A stretch of 64,000 nt of DNA from Pelosinus sp. (GTDB taxonomy: Bacteria > Bacillota > Negativicutes > DSM-13327). Location: the NCBI GenBank assembly GCA_029239675.1, contig JARBUM010000006.1, positions 62,001 through 126,000 on the forward strand, in the 5' to 3' direction. Position numbers and translations under genes: made by a program. Below the pieces are notes generated by a model. That model was not told the origin of the DNA, searched no databases, and worked only from the letters and a program-made list of their open reading frames with translations. Below are positions 42,807 through 51,508 of the stretch, piece by piece (within the stretch, counting starts at the first letter, position 1; every line of letters begins with the position of its first letter).

Positions 42807-44474
42807 ATGGATATTGTACGGTTATCATTAATTGGTTCACTAATTGGGACGGTTACGATAGTTTTAATCTACATATATTTATATATTATATACCGTGAAC
42901 GTTACATGGGTATATGGGCAATCAGTTGGCTTACCCTTCTATCACGGTATGTCCTTTTTGATTCAGGACTACTTCCGTGGAAGCAATCCTTCTTCGGTTT
43001 GACCATATATCAATTAATAACTATTGTCAGTACTCTAATGTTTGTCTGGGGTACTCATCTCTTTATAAACAAGCCCTTTAATAAATGGTGGCTATATGGC
43101 ATTGCCTGCCTATCCATTGTAAGTACTACCTTAAATGTACTATGTTCATCCTTGATTTATAAATTACTGCTCCCCATCTTCACCTGTTGCTTCATTGGTA
43201 TTTGGATCGGTTTAACTTTTATCCGCCACTTGAAACTGCAGGGAGTTGGCCGACTAATTACTGGCTATGCTTTTATTTTATGGAGTCTTCTCAGCTTAAG
43301 CATGCCTTTTGTATTCAATGACTCATGGTTCCCGCCTTGGGGTTATTCGCTTGGTGGAATATTACGCTTAGCGATTGCTATTGGTACTTTAATGGTATAT
43401 TTTGAGACAACTAGAGCAAATTTAGTAGATAAAGAAACTCAATATCGCCTGTTAGCTGAAAATGCCATTGATGTAATCTATTCATATCAAATACTTCCTG
43501 AAAAAAAAATCAAATATATAAGTCCCTCAATTTTTACAATTACTGGTTATTTATCTGAGGAATATTACGCTAATAATCAGCTAGTCTTAGATTTGATACA
43601 TCCTGATGATAACTCTTTACTTAACGATTTTATTATTAATCTCCCCTACTCTATTAAATTGCCATTGACATTGCGCCTGATTCGAAAAGATAAAACGCCC
43701 CTATGGGTTGAACAAAAATGTGTTCCTATCTATGATGAAGAAGGTCATCTCATAGCATTGCAAGGTATTATTCGCGATATCACTTTGCGAATAAAGTTGG
43801 AACAAATGTCTTCCGTATTTGATCGGATGACTATGGTAGGCAGTATGGCTGCCACTGTTGCTCATGAAATCAGAAATCCCATGACTACGGTGCGTGGTTA
43901 CTTACAAGTGATAGGTAGAAAGCAAGAATATCTAAAAGATAAAGAAAAATTCAAATTAATGATTGAAGAAATCGATCGAGCCAATTCCATAATCCGGGAA
44001 TATCTTTCCTTATCCCGGGAAAAATTAGTTATTTTAAAACAATGCTCTTTAAATACTATTATCGAAGCATTATTTCCCCTAATTCAAGCAGATGCCAATT
44101 CTTATAAAGTCTATGTGAATCTTTCTCTTACCTCGATACCCGAATTGTTATTAGATGAAAATGAATTTCGTCAATTACTGCTAAACCTTGTACGTAATAG
44201 TATCGAAGCCATGCCAAATGGCGGAGACTTGAATATTCGCACCTTCATGGAAGCTAACCAAGTTGTCTTGTCCATCACTGACCAAGGAGGAGGAATCCCC
44301 TCTCACGTGCTTAATAAATTAGGTACACCCTTTGTTACTACGAAAGATACGGGCACAGGTTTAGGCCTTCCTATCTGTTACCAAATAGCCCACAGGCACA
44401 ATGCTACTATTAAAATCAATACAAGCCATGAAGGAACTACTTTTTTTGTGTACTTCAGTCAAAAATTATCATAA
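42807..44474 (+). CDS. membrane sensor histidine kinase with PAS domain (sporulation-kinase-like)
   Basis: About 555 residues: six or more membrane helices in the first 205 residues (7TM/MASE-like sensor), a PAS domain (YRLLAENAIDVIYSYQILPEKKIKYISPSIFTITGY), PAC (GIIRDITLRIKLEQ), phospho-acceptor helix AATVAHEIRNPMTTVRGYLQ with its His, and the ATPase boxes NLVRNSIEAMPNGG (N), DQGGGIP (G1) and GTGLGLPI (G2). The acceptor region resembles Bacillus KinB/KinE-type phosphorelay kinases. No response regulator gene is adjacent. ATG 42807 follows AGGAGTAAT. Confidence 0.88.
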   Translation: MDIVRLSLIGSLIGTVTIVLIYIYLYIIYRERYMGIWAISWLTLLSRYVLFDSGLLPWKQSFFGLTIYQLITIVSTLMFVWGTHLFINKPFNKWWLYGIACLSIVSTTLNVLCSSLIYKLLLPIFTCCFIGIWIGLTFIRHLKLQGVGRLITGYAFILWSLLSLSMPFVFNDSWFPPWGYSLGGILRLAIAIGTLMVYFETTRANLVDKETQYRLLAENAIDVIYSYQILPEKKIKYISPSIFTITGYLSEEYYANNQLVLDLIHPDDNSLLNDFIINLPYSIKLPLTLRLIRKDKTPLWVEQKCVPIYDEEGHLIALQGIIRDITLRIKLEQMSSVFDRMTMVGSMAATVAHEIRNPMTTVRGYLQVIGRKQEYLKDKEKFKLMIEEIDRANSIIREYLSLSREKLVILKQCSLNTIIEALFPLIQADANSYKVYVNLSLTSIPELLLDENEFRQLLLNLVRNSIEAMPNGGDLNIRTFMEANQVVLSITDQGGGIPSHVLNKLGTPFVTTKDTGTGLGLPICYQIAHRHNATIKINTSHEGTTFFVYFSQKLS

Positions 44475-44487
44475 CCAATAAATTTTT

Positions 44488-44534
44488 CCCTTTTTCGGCG
44501 AGGAAACTACCTTCGCGAAAAAGGGCTTTTTTTA
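44488..44534 (+). terminator. hairpin terminator after the histidine kinase gene
   Basis: CCCTTTTTCG and CGAAAAAGGG stem followed by CTTTTTTT on the plus strand, 14 bases after the stop. Confidence 0.85.
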
Positions 44535-44638
44535 TGCCACAATTATAGATATTTCTACCTTTAATTCTATTTTTTTACATTTTTTACAAGGAATATAAAT
44601 TTTCTCTCCGTATCCCTTAGGTAAGGGAGGTGATAGTT

Positions 44639-44650
44639 ATGAGAACCTAG
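44639..44650 (+). other. three-codon minigene-like start-stop (Met-Arg-Thr) with strong ribosome site
   Basis: AAGGGAGGTGATAG followed by ATG AGA ACC TAG, about 55 bases before the acyltransferase/cNMP gene. The ribosome site is the best in its neighbourhood, yet the frame stops after three codons. It may be a translational control point or a chance relic. Confidence 0.3.
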
Positions 44651-44704
44651 TCTTTTACTGAAGGGCTCTTGTATTAACTAACTATTATTGAAGGAGAGAT
44701 AAGT

Positions 44705-45862
44705 ATGATAAACAGCAATCAAGAAACAATTTCCTGCACAACAGAAACCTCAGAAAATGCAATAAAAATTGGTATAGCCATTACTACTGAAGAAAAAAGA
44801 GAAATCTACCATTTTCGTTTCCAAGCTTATGTAGAAGAAATGTCTAAGCATATTGAGGAGGCAGACTATGTTAATAAGCTACTAAAGGATGATCTTGATG
44901 AATGGGGTTTTCTTCTATATGCAAAAATTGGATCAGAGTTAATTGCCTCAGCACGCATCAATATCGGCACTCTATCAGATTTTCCAGAAAAAGTAGTAAA
45001 ATTTCTTTCTCTAGATAGATTTAAAATGTATTTTGATGAGACTGGCGATCACAGATTTTCTTATTGTGCGAAATTATTTGTAATTCCCTCTTACCGAAGC
45101 TCACCAGTCCTATATCTACTTATGGCGAAATGCTATGAACTTTCTCTTCATAATCAAGTGCAATTTGTTTACTGCGCTTGCAATTTCCATTTGCTACGTC
45201 TCTATGAGCAAATGGGATTCCACCGTTATAGCAAGAACTTTGTTTATCCTGGCTACGGCTTACTAACCTCTGTTGTCTTTGTTCTAGATGATATTCACCA
45301 TTTACGTACCGTACGTTCTCCTCTTTTTCGCATAGCACGTAAAAGAGGAATAGTAAACATGCATGCAGTCGAATGGTTTCATGAGAACTTTACAAGAAAT
45401 GCTCTAATGATAAACAGTCAATTAATAACAGAGGAAGAACTATGGTCTCTCTTATGCAACGCCTTGAATTGCGCACCAACTGAAGCCATAGCCCTACTGC
45501 ACGAATTAACAGAAAATGAAGCTAAAAGTTTCCTCCATTCCTGCGCCAGTCTTGTCCAGTGTTATGCTGGGGATGTAATTACAAACCAAGGTGATCTTAG
45601 TTATTCCTATAATATATTGATTTCTGGAAAGCTAAAATCATTAACTTTTCATTATCCCATTAAAGAATATACCGCCCCTGGTCAACACTTCGGCGCAAAC
45701 GGATTAACAGAACACAATATACATACGGAAGACATTGCTGCCGTTACGTCCACCCAATTATTAGTACTGTCTGGCGCGGCTTTCCCACGATTCTTTCACT
45801 CCCACCCAGATATCGCTCATAAAATCGTGCGAACTCTTTCTAGCTCGCTAAGAATAAAATAA
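44705..45862 (+). CDS. fusion of acyltransferase (GNAT/autoinducer-synthase-like) and cyclic-nucleotide-binding domain
   Basis: 385 residues. The N-terminal 215 look like a GNAT-fold acyltransferase of the FeeM/LuxI-like kind: EEKREIYHFRFQAYVEEMSKHIE, then ELIASARINIG, and YCAKLFVIPSYRSSPVLYLLMAKCYELSLHNQVQFVYCACNFHLLRLYEQMGFHRY. The C-terminal 100 (LVQCYAGDVITNQGDLSYSYNILISGKLKSLTFHYPIKEYTAPGQHFGANGL) resemble a cNMP-binding beta roll. The phosphate-binding cassette is degenerate, so ligand binding is uncertain. Strong ribosome site at 44691. Function not known. Confidence 0.65.
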   Translation: MINSNQETISCTTETSENAIKIGIAITTEEKREIYHFRFQAYVEEMSKHIEEADYVNKLLKDDLDEWGFLLYAKIGSELIASARINIGTLSDFPEKVVKFLSLDRFKMYFDETGDHRFSYCAKLFVIPSYRSSPVLYLLMAKCYELSLHNQVQFVYCACNFHLLRLYEQMGFHRYSKNFVYPGYGLLTSVVFVLDDIHHLRTVRSPLFRIARKRGIVNMHAVEWFHENFTRNALMINSQLITEEELWSLLCNALNCAPTEAIALLHELTENEAKSFLHSCASLVQCYAGDVITNQGDLSYSYNILISGKLKSLTFHYPIKEYTAPGQHFGANGLTEHNIHTEDIAAVTSTQLLVLSGAAFPRFFHSHPDIAHKIVRTLSSSLRIK

Positions 45863-45911
45863 GCAGTATTAATAAATCTACATCTAACCATTTTTCTTAA
45901 TCGTTAACAAA

Positions 45912-45956
45912 AAAGCAACTGTCGCTAGAATTGTCAGTTCGCACGGCAGTTGCTTT
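45912..45956. terminator. hairpin terminator after the fusion gene
   Basis: AAAGCAACTG (45912-45921) pairs with CAGTTGCTTT (45947-45956), A-run upstream, with T-rich flank on both sides. Confidence 0.7.
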
Positions 45957-46059
45957 GAAAATTTGAACTATAATAAACAATCAATTAAATATAATAGCAT
46001 ATTCAATATAAATAATAGTAAATTGCCATTTTTGCGTAATTTTAGCTAAAAAAAAGTAT

Positions 46060-46088
46060 TTGATTTCAAATACTAATCAAGGTATTAT
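46060..46088 (+). promoter_or_regulatory. sigma-A promoter of htpG
   Basis: TTGATT (46060-46065), 17 bases, TATTAT (46083-46088). Start of transcription expected near 46095, a few bases before the CIRCE element. Confidence 0.65.
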
Positions 46089-46100
46089 AGAGAAAGATAA

Positions 46101-46127
46101 TTAGCACTCACACGCAGAGAGTGCTAA
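46101..46127. promoter_or_regulatory. CIRCE element (HrcA operator)
   Basis: TTAGCACTC, nine bases, GAGTGCTAA: a perfect match to the CIRCE consensus, located between the promoter and the htpG start codon. HrcA is known to bind CIRCE; control of htpG by HrcA here is inferred. Confidence 0.95.
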
Positions 46128-46175
46128 TAAGCCCACACTTACATAACAAATTATTATAAAAAGGAGAATTCTTAT

Positions 46176-48137
46176 ATGAACCAAGAACCAATCAATAAGG
46201 AAACTAGAGAATTTCAAGCAGAAACCAAGCAATTATTAGACTTGATGATTCACTCCATCTATACTAATCGGGAGATTTTTTTACGGGAACTTATCTCCAA
46301 TGCTTCAGATGCAATTGATAAGATCCGCTTCGAATCCTTAACAAATCAGGATTTACTAGAAGGAGACTCCGACTATGAAATTCTGATTAATCCAGACGAG
46401 GCTACCAATACCCTTACCATCTCTGATAACGGTATAGGTATGACCTATGATGAGGTTATCGAAAACATTGGTACCATTGCAAAATCAGGAACGAAATCCT
46501 TTCTTGAAAAACTAAAGGAAAAAGAAACCTCAACTGATAAAGAATTAATCGGTCAGTTTGGTGTTGGTTTTTATTCTGCCTTCATGGTTTCAGAAAAAGT
46601 AACCATCATTACCCGCGCCCCAGGACAAGCCAAAGGTGTTAAATGGCAATCCGGCGGAGATGGAACCTATACCATTGAAGAGATTGATAAAGAAAAACGT
46701 GGTACTACGATTATTATAACCCTCAACGAAGAGTTTCGTTCCGCTGAACGGTCCAGCGAGAATTTCTTAAACCGTCATACCATCGAGGACTTAATTAAAA
46801 AATACTCAGATTATATCCGTTACCCAATTAAAATGAGTTTCATTAAAGAAGAAAAACAAAGAGATGACGAAGGCAAGATCATCGAAGATTCTCCTGTAAC
46901 ACAAACTGTAGAAGTGCGCACCTTAAATTCCATGACTCCCTTATGGACTAGAAGTAAGAACGAAATCACTGCAGAAGAATACAATCTGTTCTACAAAAAT
47001 CTTTTTCATGACTGGGAAGAGCCATTAGAGCTTATTCATTCTAAAGCAGAAGGCACTGTAGAATACACCAGTCTATTGTTTATCCCTTCCCGTGCACCTT
47101 ATGATTTCTATAGTCAAAAATCCACTTCTGGTATTCGTCTATATTCCAAGCAGATTTTCATCATGGACAATTGCCAAGATCTTCTGCCAGAATACTTGCG
47201 TTTTGTCCGTGGACTGGTAGATTCTCCAGACTTTTCTCTTAACATCTCTCGCGAGCTTCTCCAGCATAGCAAGCAATTGAAGCTAATTGGTAAGAATCTT
47301 GAGAAAAGCGTGTTGAAAACCTTAGAGAATATCTTGAAAAAAGACCGAGCCAAATATGAAAAATTTTGGAAAGAGTTCGGCAGAGCCATTAAGATTGGCG
47401 CTTATACAGATTTCCAAAGCCGTGATAAACTCAAGGATTTGTTACTATTCTCTTCTTCCCATGCAACGGAAGGGTTAACGACCTTAGAGGATTACACAAC
47501 ACGTATGCCAGAAAATCAAAAAGTAATCTATTATGCTACAGGAAAAGACCGTGCTTCAGTAGAACGCTTACCTCAAATGGAATTACTGCAAGAAAAAGGC
47601 ATCGAAGTGTTATACCTCTTTGACCAAGTTGATGAATTTACCATTGATGCTCTCCAGGAATATAAAGAAAAGAACTTCCAATCCATCAGTCGTGGAGATT
47701 TGAATTTAGATGATATTGACTCTCCTGAGGCTAAAAAGAATACCGAAGCAATCTTGAAAGAAAATGAAACCTTAATTACTGCGATAAAAGAACAGTTAAA
47801 AGGAAAAATCGCTGATGTAAAGATTAGTAACCGTTTAAAATCTAGTGCGGTTTGCCTCGTAAGCGATGATAATGGTATTAGCCTTTCTATGGAGCAAATC
47901 CTCTCGGAAATGAACAACACTATGTATAAAGCGAATCGAATTTTAGAAATTAACCCGAATCATGATGTTTTTACTGCTTTGAAAAATTTACATGAAACCC
48001 AACCAGCTTCAGAATCTTTCAAAGATTATTGTGATTTATTATATGTCCAAGCTTTATTAATTGAAGGGCTTCTGCCAGAAGACCCGATCAGCTTCGCTAA
48101 CAAAGTCGCCAGCTTAATGGCAAGTAAGGGTAAGTAA
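46176..48137 (+). CDS. htpG: molecular chaperone HtpG (Hsp90)
   Basis: 653 residues. The GHKL ATPase is clear: ETKQLLDLMIHSIYTNREIFLRELISNASDAIDKIRF, DNGIGMTYDEVIENIGTIAKSGTKSF, and GQFGVGFYSAFMVSEKV. Middle domain SLLFIPSRAPYDF and FIMDNCQDLLPEYLRFVRGLVDSPDFSLNISRELLQ are conserved. Acts as an ATP-dependent chaperone in the cytoplasm. AAGGAG precedes the ATG. A CIRCE element upstream indicates HrcA control. Confidence 0.97.
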   Translation: MNQEPINKETREFQAETKQLLDLMIHSIYTNREIFLRELISNASDAIDKIRFESLTNQDLLEGDSDYEILINPDEATNTLTISDNGIGMTYDEVIENIGTIAKSGTKSFLEKLKEKETSTDKELIGQFGVGFYSAFMVSEKVTIITRAPGQAKGVKWQSGGDGTYTIEEIDKEKRGTTIIITLNEEFRSAERSSENFLNRHTIEDLIKKYSDYIRYPIKMSFIKEEKQRDDEGKIIEDSPVTQTVEVRTLNSMTPLWTRSKNEITAEEYNLFYKNLFHDWEEPLELIHSKAEGTVEYTSLLFIPSRAPYDFYSQKSTSGIRLYSKQIFIMDNCQDLLPEYLRFVRGLVDSPDFSLNISRELLQHSKQLKLIGKNLEKSVLKTLENILKKDRAKYEKFWKEFGRAIKIGAYTDFQSRDKLKDLLLFSSSHATEGLTTLEDYTTRMPENQKVIYYATGKDRASVERLPQMELLQEKGIEVLYLFDQVDEFTIDALQEYKEKNFQSISRGDLNLDDIDSPEAKKNTEAILKENETLITAIKEQLKGKIADVKISNRLKSSAVCLVSDDNGISLSMEQILSEMNNTMYKANRILEINPNHDVFTALKNLHETQPASESFKDYCDLLYVQALLIEGLLPEDPISFANKVASLMASKGK

Positions 48138-48139
48138 GT

Positions 48140-48179
48140 AAAAAAGCTTGAACCATCTCACGATGGTTCAAGCTTTTTT
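48140..48179. terminator. bidirectional hairpin terminator
   Basis: AAAAAAGCTTGAACCATC and GATGGTTCAAGCTTTTTT pair perfectly around TCAC, between the convergent htpG and oxidoreductase genes. Confidence 0.9.
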
Positions 48180-49165
48180 TATCCTTCATTTTTATAATAT
48201 GTTAAGCCCCATTGCTTCCTCATGGCATCCATTGTCTGCATAATGGATAGAGATTCCTGCAAAGGCATAATATCACTCTCTAGCTTTCCTTGCCGCAGAC
48301 ATCTCATTGCTTCTGCTGCCTCATAACCATAACCCGTTGCATCAAAGGGCAATTGAAATTTCTCTATAGGCTTATCCTTTACAGAAAGAATCACAGATGT
48401 GGCGTGCCAAAAATCAGGAATCTGAAGGATTCCTTCTGTACCTATAACCCAGGCATCATGGGGAGTATCTGTTCTCACAGCGCCGGACAAAGAAGCTAAT
48501 TTCCCATTGTCATAGCCAAATAAAGCCATAAATTGTTCATCTACCCCTGTCGCACCTAAATGAGCCATACTCTTTATTTGAGAAGGTTGCGCGCCAAATA
48601 CCATAGAAGCAAAAGATATAGGATATACGCCAACATCCAGTAAAGCCCCGCCACCCATATTCAAATTTAACAAACGTCCTTCCGGATTCCAATCAGCACA
48701 AAAACCAAAGTCTGCTTTTACTTGCCTAACCTCACCAATTACTTCTGCTTTCAGCAACTCTCTAACCTTTCCAATTGCAGGTAAAAATCGCGTCCACATT
48801 GCCTCCATAAGAAATAACTTTGCCCCCTTGGCATAGTTAATAATCTCTTCCGCTTCTTTTGTGTTCATGGTAAAAGGTTTTTCGCACAAAACTGCTTTAC
48901 CAGCTTTAAGGCACATAAGGGTGCAATCTTTGTGCAGAAAATGTGGTGTCGCTACATATACAATGTCAATCGTTGGATCGTTAACCAATTCCTCGTAACT
49001 ACCATACACATTAGGAATATCATATCGACAAGCAAAGGTGGTAGCCTTCTCTATGTTCCTTGCCCCCACAGCAACAACAGTTGCATCTTCCAAGGTTTGA
49101 ATTCCTTTGATAAAACTATGGGCAATCGCCCCAGGACCTAGTATCCCCCATTTCACCTTATCCAT
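48179..49165 (-). CDS. Gfo/Idh/MocA-family oxidoreductase
   Basis: About 328 residues. Rossmann start KWGILGPGAIAHSFIKGIQ, then VYVATPHFLHKDCTLMCLKAGKAVLCEKPF with the EKP motif, and the C-terminal alpha/beta domain with NLNMGGGALLDVGVYPISFASMVFG. NAD(P)-dependent; dihydrodiol-dehydrogenase-like substrate possible. ATG 49165 is chosen for GAGGTGTTCT upstream. Not in an obvious operon. Confidence 0.92.
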   Translation of the reverse strand: MDKVKWGILGPGAIAHSFIKGIQTLEDATVVAVGARNIEKATTFACRYDIPNVYGSYEELVNDPTIDIVYVATPHFLHKDCTLMCLKAGKAVLCEKPFTMNTKEAEEIINYAKGAKLFLMEAMWTRFLPAIGKVRELLKAEVIGEVRQVKADFGFCADWNPEGRLLNLNMGGGALLDVGVYPISFASMVFGAQPSQIKSMAHLGATGVDEQFMALFGYDNGKLASLSGAVRTDTPHDAWVIGTEGILQIPDFWHATSVILSVKDKPIEKFQLPFDATGYGYEAAEAMRCLRQGKLESDIMPLQESLSIMQTMDAMRKQWGLTYYKNEG

Positions 49166-49256
49166 AGAACACCTCAGCTCTTTTACTATCATCCATCCTT
49201 AGATGATGCATTGCAATTCTAATAGACAATAATTACTTATTATCCATTCTTTCATT

Positions 49257-50219
49257 TCAATGAACCAAACTATTCATGGTAATCCAAAAAAATAATATCG
49301 GATAAACCAGCACTAGAAAGACTGCTGTCGTTACTACGAAAGCTGCACCAGACACATGTAGATTTAGCCCATAAAGCCTGGCCGTCACAATAGCATTGAT
49401 TCCTGTCGGTACGCTGGCTAATATTAAAATAGTGCCCAGCAATACTTGATCGTTAAAGAACTCTCGGGCTACAAGATATCCTAACATAGGTGTAATAACG
49501 AATTTTATAGGTAGCAGGTCAAGGGTAGTACCATAATATTCTTTCATTCCCGAAAAATTAATACAATACCCTGCTGGAATCAAAGCGGTCCAAGCAGCAA
49601 TATGAACCAAAGGATCAAACACTACACCCAAGAAAACAGGCCGTGGCACACCACTTATACAAAGTATGATGCCAACTACCAGTCCTACTACGGGTAATTG
49701 ATTCCGATTCAAAAACATAGTTGAAAAAGTAAGCTTTTGTTTATCTTCCGAGCTATCGCTTTTCTGTCTATAATATTGCGCCATAGGAAAACAAAACAAA
49801 AACAGTACTAGATTTTGAAACAAACTAACGATTTGCGTATAGGCAAAAGCTGCTTCGCCAAATAAAAGATAAGCGCAAAGCCCGCCCAATGTCCCAATGT
49901 TGGAAAGAATCGCCGATGCTAAATAACTTCCCTTTTCTAGGCTACTATCATATTTGTTCTTTGATATCAAATAAGCAGTAGCGCCAGGAATAAAACTTAG
50001 CAAGATCCCAAAGAAGGGTAACCAAATTAATTCCCATCGTAAAGGCAGTACCCAGAAACTGAGAATAGATAAAGCCGTGGAAATAACCAATATGTTAAAA
50101 GTAATCATTCTATCGCAATTTTTTTCGCTCAAATATTTTCTACGACAAAAAAAGTATCCCAGCATAAGGGGAAGCAGAAGATCCATAAAAATATACAACA
50201 GTTTTAATTTCACATCCAT
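49257..50219 (-). CDS. AEC-family (auxin efflux carrier-like) transporter
   Basis: About 320 residues with ten membrane helices in two inverted halves, as in AEC/BASS-like carriers: VKLKLLYIFMDLLLPLMLGYFF, GSYLASAILSNIGTLGGLCAYLLFG, LPVVGLVVGIILCISGVPRP and SVPTGINAIVTARLYGL. Substrate in bacteria often malate, malonate or other organic anions; not assigned here. ATG 50219 with GGAAGAGG upstream. Stands alone, 91 bases upstream of the oxidoreductase gene on the same strand. Confidence 0.85.
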   Translation of the reverse strand: MDVKLKLLYIFMDLLLPLMLGYFFCRRKYLSEKNCDRMITFNILVISTALSILSFWVLPLRWELIWLPFFGILLSFIPGATAYLISKNKYDSSLEKGSYLASAILSNIGTLGGLCAYLLFGEAAFAYTQIVSLFQNLVLFLFCFPMAQYYRQKSDSSEDKQKLTFSTMFLNRNQLPVVGLVVGIILCISGVPRPVFLGVVFDPLVHIAAWTALIPAGYCINFSGMKEYYGTTLDLLPIKFVITPMLGYLVAREFFNDQVLLGTILILASVPTGINAIVTARLYGLNLHVSGAAFVVTTAVFLVLVYPILFFWITMNSLVH

Positions 50220-50330
50220 GAACAAACCTCTTCCATACAAATTAGTAACCATACACTCTTACTTTCTATTCAACTATCAATTGCATATACCTTCCACTGA
50301 TTTTTCTGAAATTAGCCTTCTTTATAGAAA

Positions 50331-50405
50331 AAGACTTGGCTTGTGCCAAGCCCTCAGACGCAGGTAGAAATCTTAGTCGTTCTTATTTAGTATCATTCTT
50401 TCTGA
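50331..50405. repeat. dispersed structured repeat, family 2, copy B
   Basis: Shares a long block with 24256-24345: GACTTGGC, pairing GCCAAG, CCTCAGACG, AGGTAGAAATCTTAGTCGTTCTTATTT. Two hairpins are kept with changed but still pairing bases; the third hairpin of copy A is incomplete here. Confidence 0.7.
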
Positions 50406-50417
50406 TTCGAAATTGCT

Positions 50418-50520
50418 TAACAATGCCCAGTTGCTAGGCGTGACGAGTATTTGAGCGAAGGAGTACACGGGGTACGTCGGCGAGAACGCGCAGGAACAAC
50501 AACGCGGATGGGCGTTGTTA
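50418..50520. repeat. 103-bp structured inverted-repeat element
   Basis: Outer arms TAACAATGCCCA (50418-50429) and TGGGCGTTGTTA (50509-50520) pair over 12 positions with one G-T. The GC-rich inside contains a GTAC/GTAC hairpin (GAGTACACGGGGTAC). Its composition (about half GC) differs sharply from the AT-rich flanks. It directly adjoins repeat copy B. Confidence 0.7.
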
Positions 50521-50536
50521 GGCAGACTAATTCCAC

Positions 50537-50570
50537 AAAAAAAATGAATGTGCTTTGCTCACACTCATTT
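50537..50570 (-). terminator. hairpin terminator after the AraC-family gene
   Basis: ATGAATGTG (50544-50552) pairs with CACACTCAT (50560-50568), T-tract on the minus strand. It lies about 12 bases after the stop. Confidence 0.75.
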
Positions 50571-50581
50571 TCAAAGACATT

Positions 50582-51487
50582 CTATTCAAGAGTAAGACTA
50601 CTCCTCGCATGATCCATAATCGGCTGGTATATGTCCAGTTCACAATAATTATCTTTTGATAACGAGGTATCAATATACTCAAATCGAAAAGTATCGGCAA
50701 ATTTAAAACCTGACTTAAAAATCCATTTAGAATACATGTGAACCAGCAATCGCCCTACTTGCCTGCCATTAATCTCATTGGGACGAAAAAAACCAATAAA
50801 CCGAAAAACTACATATTTATGCGCTGGTATTGAAATTCCCTTCATACCTTCAGGTATATGAGATAAGTCCTGTACTTGAAGAGAGGGAATATAGTAAGTA
50901 TATCCCTCATCATCACCACTCCAGTCTGTATAGCCAAAATAAACTTGTGGATTGATTGCATTCTTAATCTTACCTGAATGATTATAATAAAAAGCGTTAC
51001 CGTAAATATTAGCAGTCTTATCTCCTGATTTGCTTACTATTTTATGCTGATTACCAACTAAATACATCTTCGGTTTATAGACAAAGAAAGGTTTATATAT
51101 AATTGAATTATTAACTGACAAAATATCATGTATATTTAATTTTTCTTTAATAATTAATGAGATATTCTCTAAGCGTACTTTTAGAGGGGTATGGCCGAAC
51201 TTTTTTCGAAAGGCTCTGATATAAGACTGTTCATATTCAAAACCATAATCTAGAGCGATATCGATGATTCGCATATTCGTATTAAGTAATTCATTAATAC
51301 TTGCTGAAAGCTTTCGTGACTGAACATATTCCATCAAAGATTCACCTGTTAAGGCTTTAAACATTCTATGCAAGTGATATTTTGATATTCCTGCTTTTAG
51401 AACGATATCATCTAAGGTAATTTTATTATAGATATTGCTTTCAATGTAATTCACACATGCTGCAACAATCTCTTTCATATCTACCAT
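50582..51487 (-). CDS. AraC-family regulator with GyrI-like effector-binding domain
   Basis: 301 residues. The AraC DNA-binding domain is N-terminal: ITLDDIVLKAGISKYHLHRMFKALTGESLMEYVQSRKLSASINELLNT, RIIDIALDYGFEYEQSYIRAFRKKFGHTPLKVR. The C-terminal half (PAHKYVVFRFIGFFRP, YSKWIFKSGFKFADTFRFEYID, ELDIYQPI) resembles Rob/SoxS-associated GyrI-like ligand domains. ATG 51487 or 51478 (AGAGG upstream) is possible. Downstream of the fabF gene by 21 bases on the same strand, so co-transcription is likely. Confidence 0.88.
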   Translation of the reverse strand: MVDMKEIVAACVNYIESNIYNKITLDDIVLKAGISKYHLHRMFKALTGESLMEYVQSRKLSASINELLNTNMRIIDIALDYGFEYEQSYIRAFRKKFGHTPLKVRLENISLIIKEKLNIHDILSVNNSIIYKPFFVYKPKMYLVGNQHKIVSKSGDKTANIYGNAFYYNHSGKIKNAINPQVYFGYTDWSGDDEGYTYYIPSLQVQDLSHIPEGMKGISIPAHKYVVFRFIGFFRPNEINGRQVGRLLVHMYSKWIFKSGFKFADTFRFEYIDTSLSKDNYCELDIYQPIMDHARSSLTLE

Positions 51488-51508
51488 AACCTCTAACGAC
51501 CCCCAAAC

